From the NCBI GenBank assembly GCA_964587515.1, contig CAZPMO010000008.1, positions 1-54,580 of the forward strand: DNA of 54,580 nt, read 5' to 3'. The notes under the pieces are model-generated. The model saw only the letters and a list, made by a program, of their open reading frames with translations. It made no database searches and was not told the DNA's origin. Origin of the DNA: CAZPMO01 sp964587515. Lineage in GTDB: Bacteria; Pseudomonadota; Alphaproteobacteria; MPNO01. Shown one piece after another: positions 52,703-54,580 of the stretch (positions are counted from its first letter, which is position 1; the number at the start of each line of letters is the position of its first letter). A program made the translations under genes and the position numbers.

Positions 52703-53892
52703 AGACCTATATGTTCCATCTCATGCCCTATGCCGATCTCGACATGGGCTACAGCGACCGATACTCCTCGGTGTGGCTTAAGCTGCCCAACAGCTATTTC
52801 GACCCCGAAAAGGGCCACGCGCTCTATAACCGCTACCTCGACGAGCTCGAACTCGGCGCCGAGCTCGGCTTCGACGGCATCTCGGTGAACGAGCATCATC
52901 AGAACGCCTATGGGCTGATGCCGTCGCCGGTGGTGATGGCCTCGGCGCTGGCAAGGCGCGTGAAGGACGCCCAGATAGCCATCCTCGGCAACGCGTTCGG
53001 CCTGCGCGAGCACCCGCTGACGCTGGCCGAGGAACACGCCATGATCGACTGCATCACCGGCGGCCGGCTGATCACCGGCATGGTGCGGGGCGTGGGCTGC
53101 GAATATTTCTCGCTCGGCGTGAACCCGTCTTTTTCGCTGGAACGCCATATGGAAGCCCACGATCTGGTGATCCGCGCCTGGACCGAGGAAGGCCCGTTCG
53201 CCTTCGAGGGCAAGCATTATCATTTCGAGTATGTGAACGTGTGGCCGCGCCCCTATCAGAAGCCGCACCCGGCCATCTGGTGCCCGTCGCAGGGCAGCGT
53301 CGAGACCATCGAATGGGCGGCCCATCCCGATCGCAAATATGTCTATCTCCAGGCCTACAGCCCCTTCGAATCGGTGCTGGGCTATCTCAATCTCTACCGC
53401 GAAACGGCGCAGCGGCTGTATGGCTATGCCGCGTCATCGAGCCGCATCGGCTGGAGCACGCCCATGTATGTGGCCGACACCGACGAACAGGCCGTCGACG
53501 AGGCGCGCGAACATATCGAATCGCTGTTCAATACATTCCTGCCCAAAATCTCGCAGGCGATGTTCTTCCCGCCGGGCTATTCCTCCATCGCGTCCACCAA
53601 ACGGCTGCTTGAGCACAAGCGCTCGGCGCGCGGCGGCCAGACCATCGAGGGCATGATCGAGCGCGAAATCATTGTCTGCGGCAGTCCCGATACGGTGCGC
53701 AAGACCATCATCGACCGGCACCGGCGCGCCGGCTTCGGCAATCTGGTCTGCATGATGCAGTTCGGCACCCTGCCCGGCGACCTGACGGAAAAGAATATCC
53801 GGCTGTTCACCTCCGAAGTGCTGCCCGCGATCCGCGACCTCGACGACGGCAATTACCGGGGCTTCGAGGCCGGCGCCGTCGCGGCGCAGTAA
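52699..53892 (+). CDS. Luciferase-like (LLM class) flavin monooxygenase, copy 2
   Basis: 397 residues; ATG overlaps the stop of copy 1. Most positions are identical to copy 1 over the first ~200 residues (for example PNSYFDPEKGHALYNRYLDE and EHHQNAYGLMPSP). The region after about residue 210 (YLNLYRETAQRLYGY against FHNIFRDLAQTKHGY) has diverged, as expected for a tandem duplicate with altered substrate contacts. The two are equal in length and could form a heterodimer like LuxA/LuxB. Confidence 0.9.
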   Translation: MKTYMFHLMPYADLDMGYSDRYSSVWLKLPNSYFDPEKGHALYNRYLDELELGAELGFDGISVNEHHQNAYGLMPSPVVMASALARRVKDAQIAILGNAFGLREHPLTLAEEHAMIDCITGGRLITGMVRGVGCEYFSLGVNPSFSLERHMEAHDLVIRAWTEEGPFAFEGKHYHFEYVNVWPRPYQKPHPAIWCPSQGSVETIEWAAHPDRKYVYLQAYSPFESVLGYLNLYRETAQRLYGYAASSSRIGWSTPMYVADTDEQAVDEAREHIESLFNTFLPKISQAMFFPPGYSSIASTKRLLEHKRSARGGQTIEGMIEREIIVCGSPDTVRKTIIDRHRRAGFGNLVCMMQFGTLPGDLTEKNIRLFTSEVLPAIRDLDDGNYRGFEAGAVAAQ

Positions 53893-53904
53893 TCACGGGA
53901 AAAA

Positions 53905-54546
53905 ATGACGGACACCAAGCTCACGGCCGAACATTACGCGCGGCTCGACGAAGAGGACGACCGGCTTTTCTATGAAACGCCGCGGCTGGTCGCCCATATC
54001 GACGAGCCGGCCTGCGCGGCGCTGGCGGGCTTTCATGGCGAGATGTTCCCGGGCACCGGCGAAATCCTCGATCTGATGTCGAGCTGCATTTCTCACCTGC
54101 CCATCGCGTCTGGCTACCGGTCCGTGATCGGGCTCGGCATGAACGAGATAGAGCTTGCCGCCAATCCTCAGCTTACCGCCGCCGTGATCCACGATCTCAA
54201 CGCGAACCCGGTGCTGCCCTTCGCCGACGAGAGCTTCGACGGCTGCGCGATCTCGGTCTCGATCCAGTATCTTACCCGGCCGATCGAGGTGTTTCGTGAA
54301 ATCGCGCGCGTCCTGCGGCCCGACGCGGTCTGCGCGGTGACGTTCTCGAACCGCATGTTCCCGACCAAGGCGATCGCGGTTTGGCGCGCCCTCGACGACG
54401 CGGACCGTGCGCGGCTGGTGGGTTATTACTTCGTGGAAGCCGGCGGTTTCGAGGAGCCGAATTTCGTCGAGCTTTCGCCGGCCCAAGGCGAAACCGATCC
54501 GCTTTTCGCGGTCACGGCGCGGCGGCTAGCTGTGATGTCTCAATAG
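53905..54546 (+). CDS. Class I SAM-dependent methyltransferase-like protein
   Basis: 213 residues, 12 bases after copy 2, so the same operon. EILDLMSSCISHLP replaces the usual glycine-rich loop I; VIGLGMNEIELAANP, HDLNANPVLPFADESFDG and FREIARVLRPDAV match motifs II to post-III. This glycine-poor subgroup is a known variant with LDLMSS-type loops. Its link to the LLM pair suggests a common substrate. Function unknown. Confidence 0.78.
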   Translation: MTDTKLTAEHYARLDEEDDRLFYETPRLVAHIDEPACAALAGFHGEMFPGTGEILDLMSSCISHLPIASGYRSVIGLGMNEIELAANPQLTAAVIHDLNANPVLPFADESFDGCAISVSIQYLTRPIEVFREIARVLRPDAVCAVTFSNRMFPTKAIAVWRALDDADRARLVGYYFVEAGGFEEPNFVELSPAQGETDPLFAVTARRLAVMSQ

Positions 54547-54580
54547 GTTGTTCATTCGACCCTGCCTTGAGAAGCTGATG

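Overview
The window is GC-rich chromosomal DNA from an alphaproteobacterium, probably Rhodospirillales-like; no genus can be fixed from sequence alone. The evidence is a series of gene orders typical of that class: addA-addB-murU-amgK-tsaE-divL, ahcY next to HPr/EIIA-rapZ-hprK-chvG-chvI-pckA, folC-accD-trpA-trpB-trpF-pyrF-lapA-ihfB-sppA-rpsA-cmk-aroA, and a TIGR02300-family protein plus tRNA-Ala.

Region 1 (1-16.9 kb) is housekeeping and regulation. It holds AddAB recombinational repair, an AmgK/MurU cell-wall recycling pair, TsaE for tRNA t6A, and a DivL-type pseudo-histidine kinase with Tyr at the phospho-acceptor site. AhcY follows, then a regulatory PTS block (HPr, EIIA, RapZ, HprK) fused by overlapping or near-overlapping genes to the ChvG/ChvI two-component system. 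A HugZ-like protein and PEP carboxykinase are on the other strand. Between chvI and hugZ lies a 271-bp three-armed palindromic element.

Region 2 (16.9-34.9 kb) holds an orphan ferric-iron binding protein with a Fur-like operator, polA, a small secreted protein, and the folC-accD-trp-pyrF run. It continues with ornithine cyclodeaminase-like, lapA, ihfB, sppA, rpsA (with an unusual Ser/Asp/Glu repeat tail), cmk, aroA, a zinc-ribbon acidic protein and tRNA-Ala(GGC). The tRNA marks the change from conserved core to accessory content.

Region 3 (34.9-48.9 kb) is accessory and mainly catabolic or transport. It holds a His-rich secreted protein, a Rieske oxygenase, and a ParA/ribbon-helix-helix/membrane-protein trio behind a very AT-rich leader. 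Further along are two convergent MetE-like zinc methyltransferases, an orphan tripartite-tricarboxylate binding protein, a polysaccharide deacetylase-like protein, a TRAP transporter (dctM, dctQ, dctP), a gentisate-dioxygenase-like bicupin, a frameshifted luciferase-like monooxygenase and a heme-oxygenase-fold redox enzyme.

Region 4 (49-54.6 kb) is a small plastic zone. It has HicBA, a DUF1902 antitoxin-like gene, three strong palindromes (one cruciform-like, two resembling REP/RAYT-type sequences) and a broken methyltransferase. It ends with two tandem luciferase-like monooxygenase paralogues and a SAM methyltransferase in one operon.

No rRNA, CRISPR array, complete insertion sequence, integrase or phage gene was seen.
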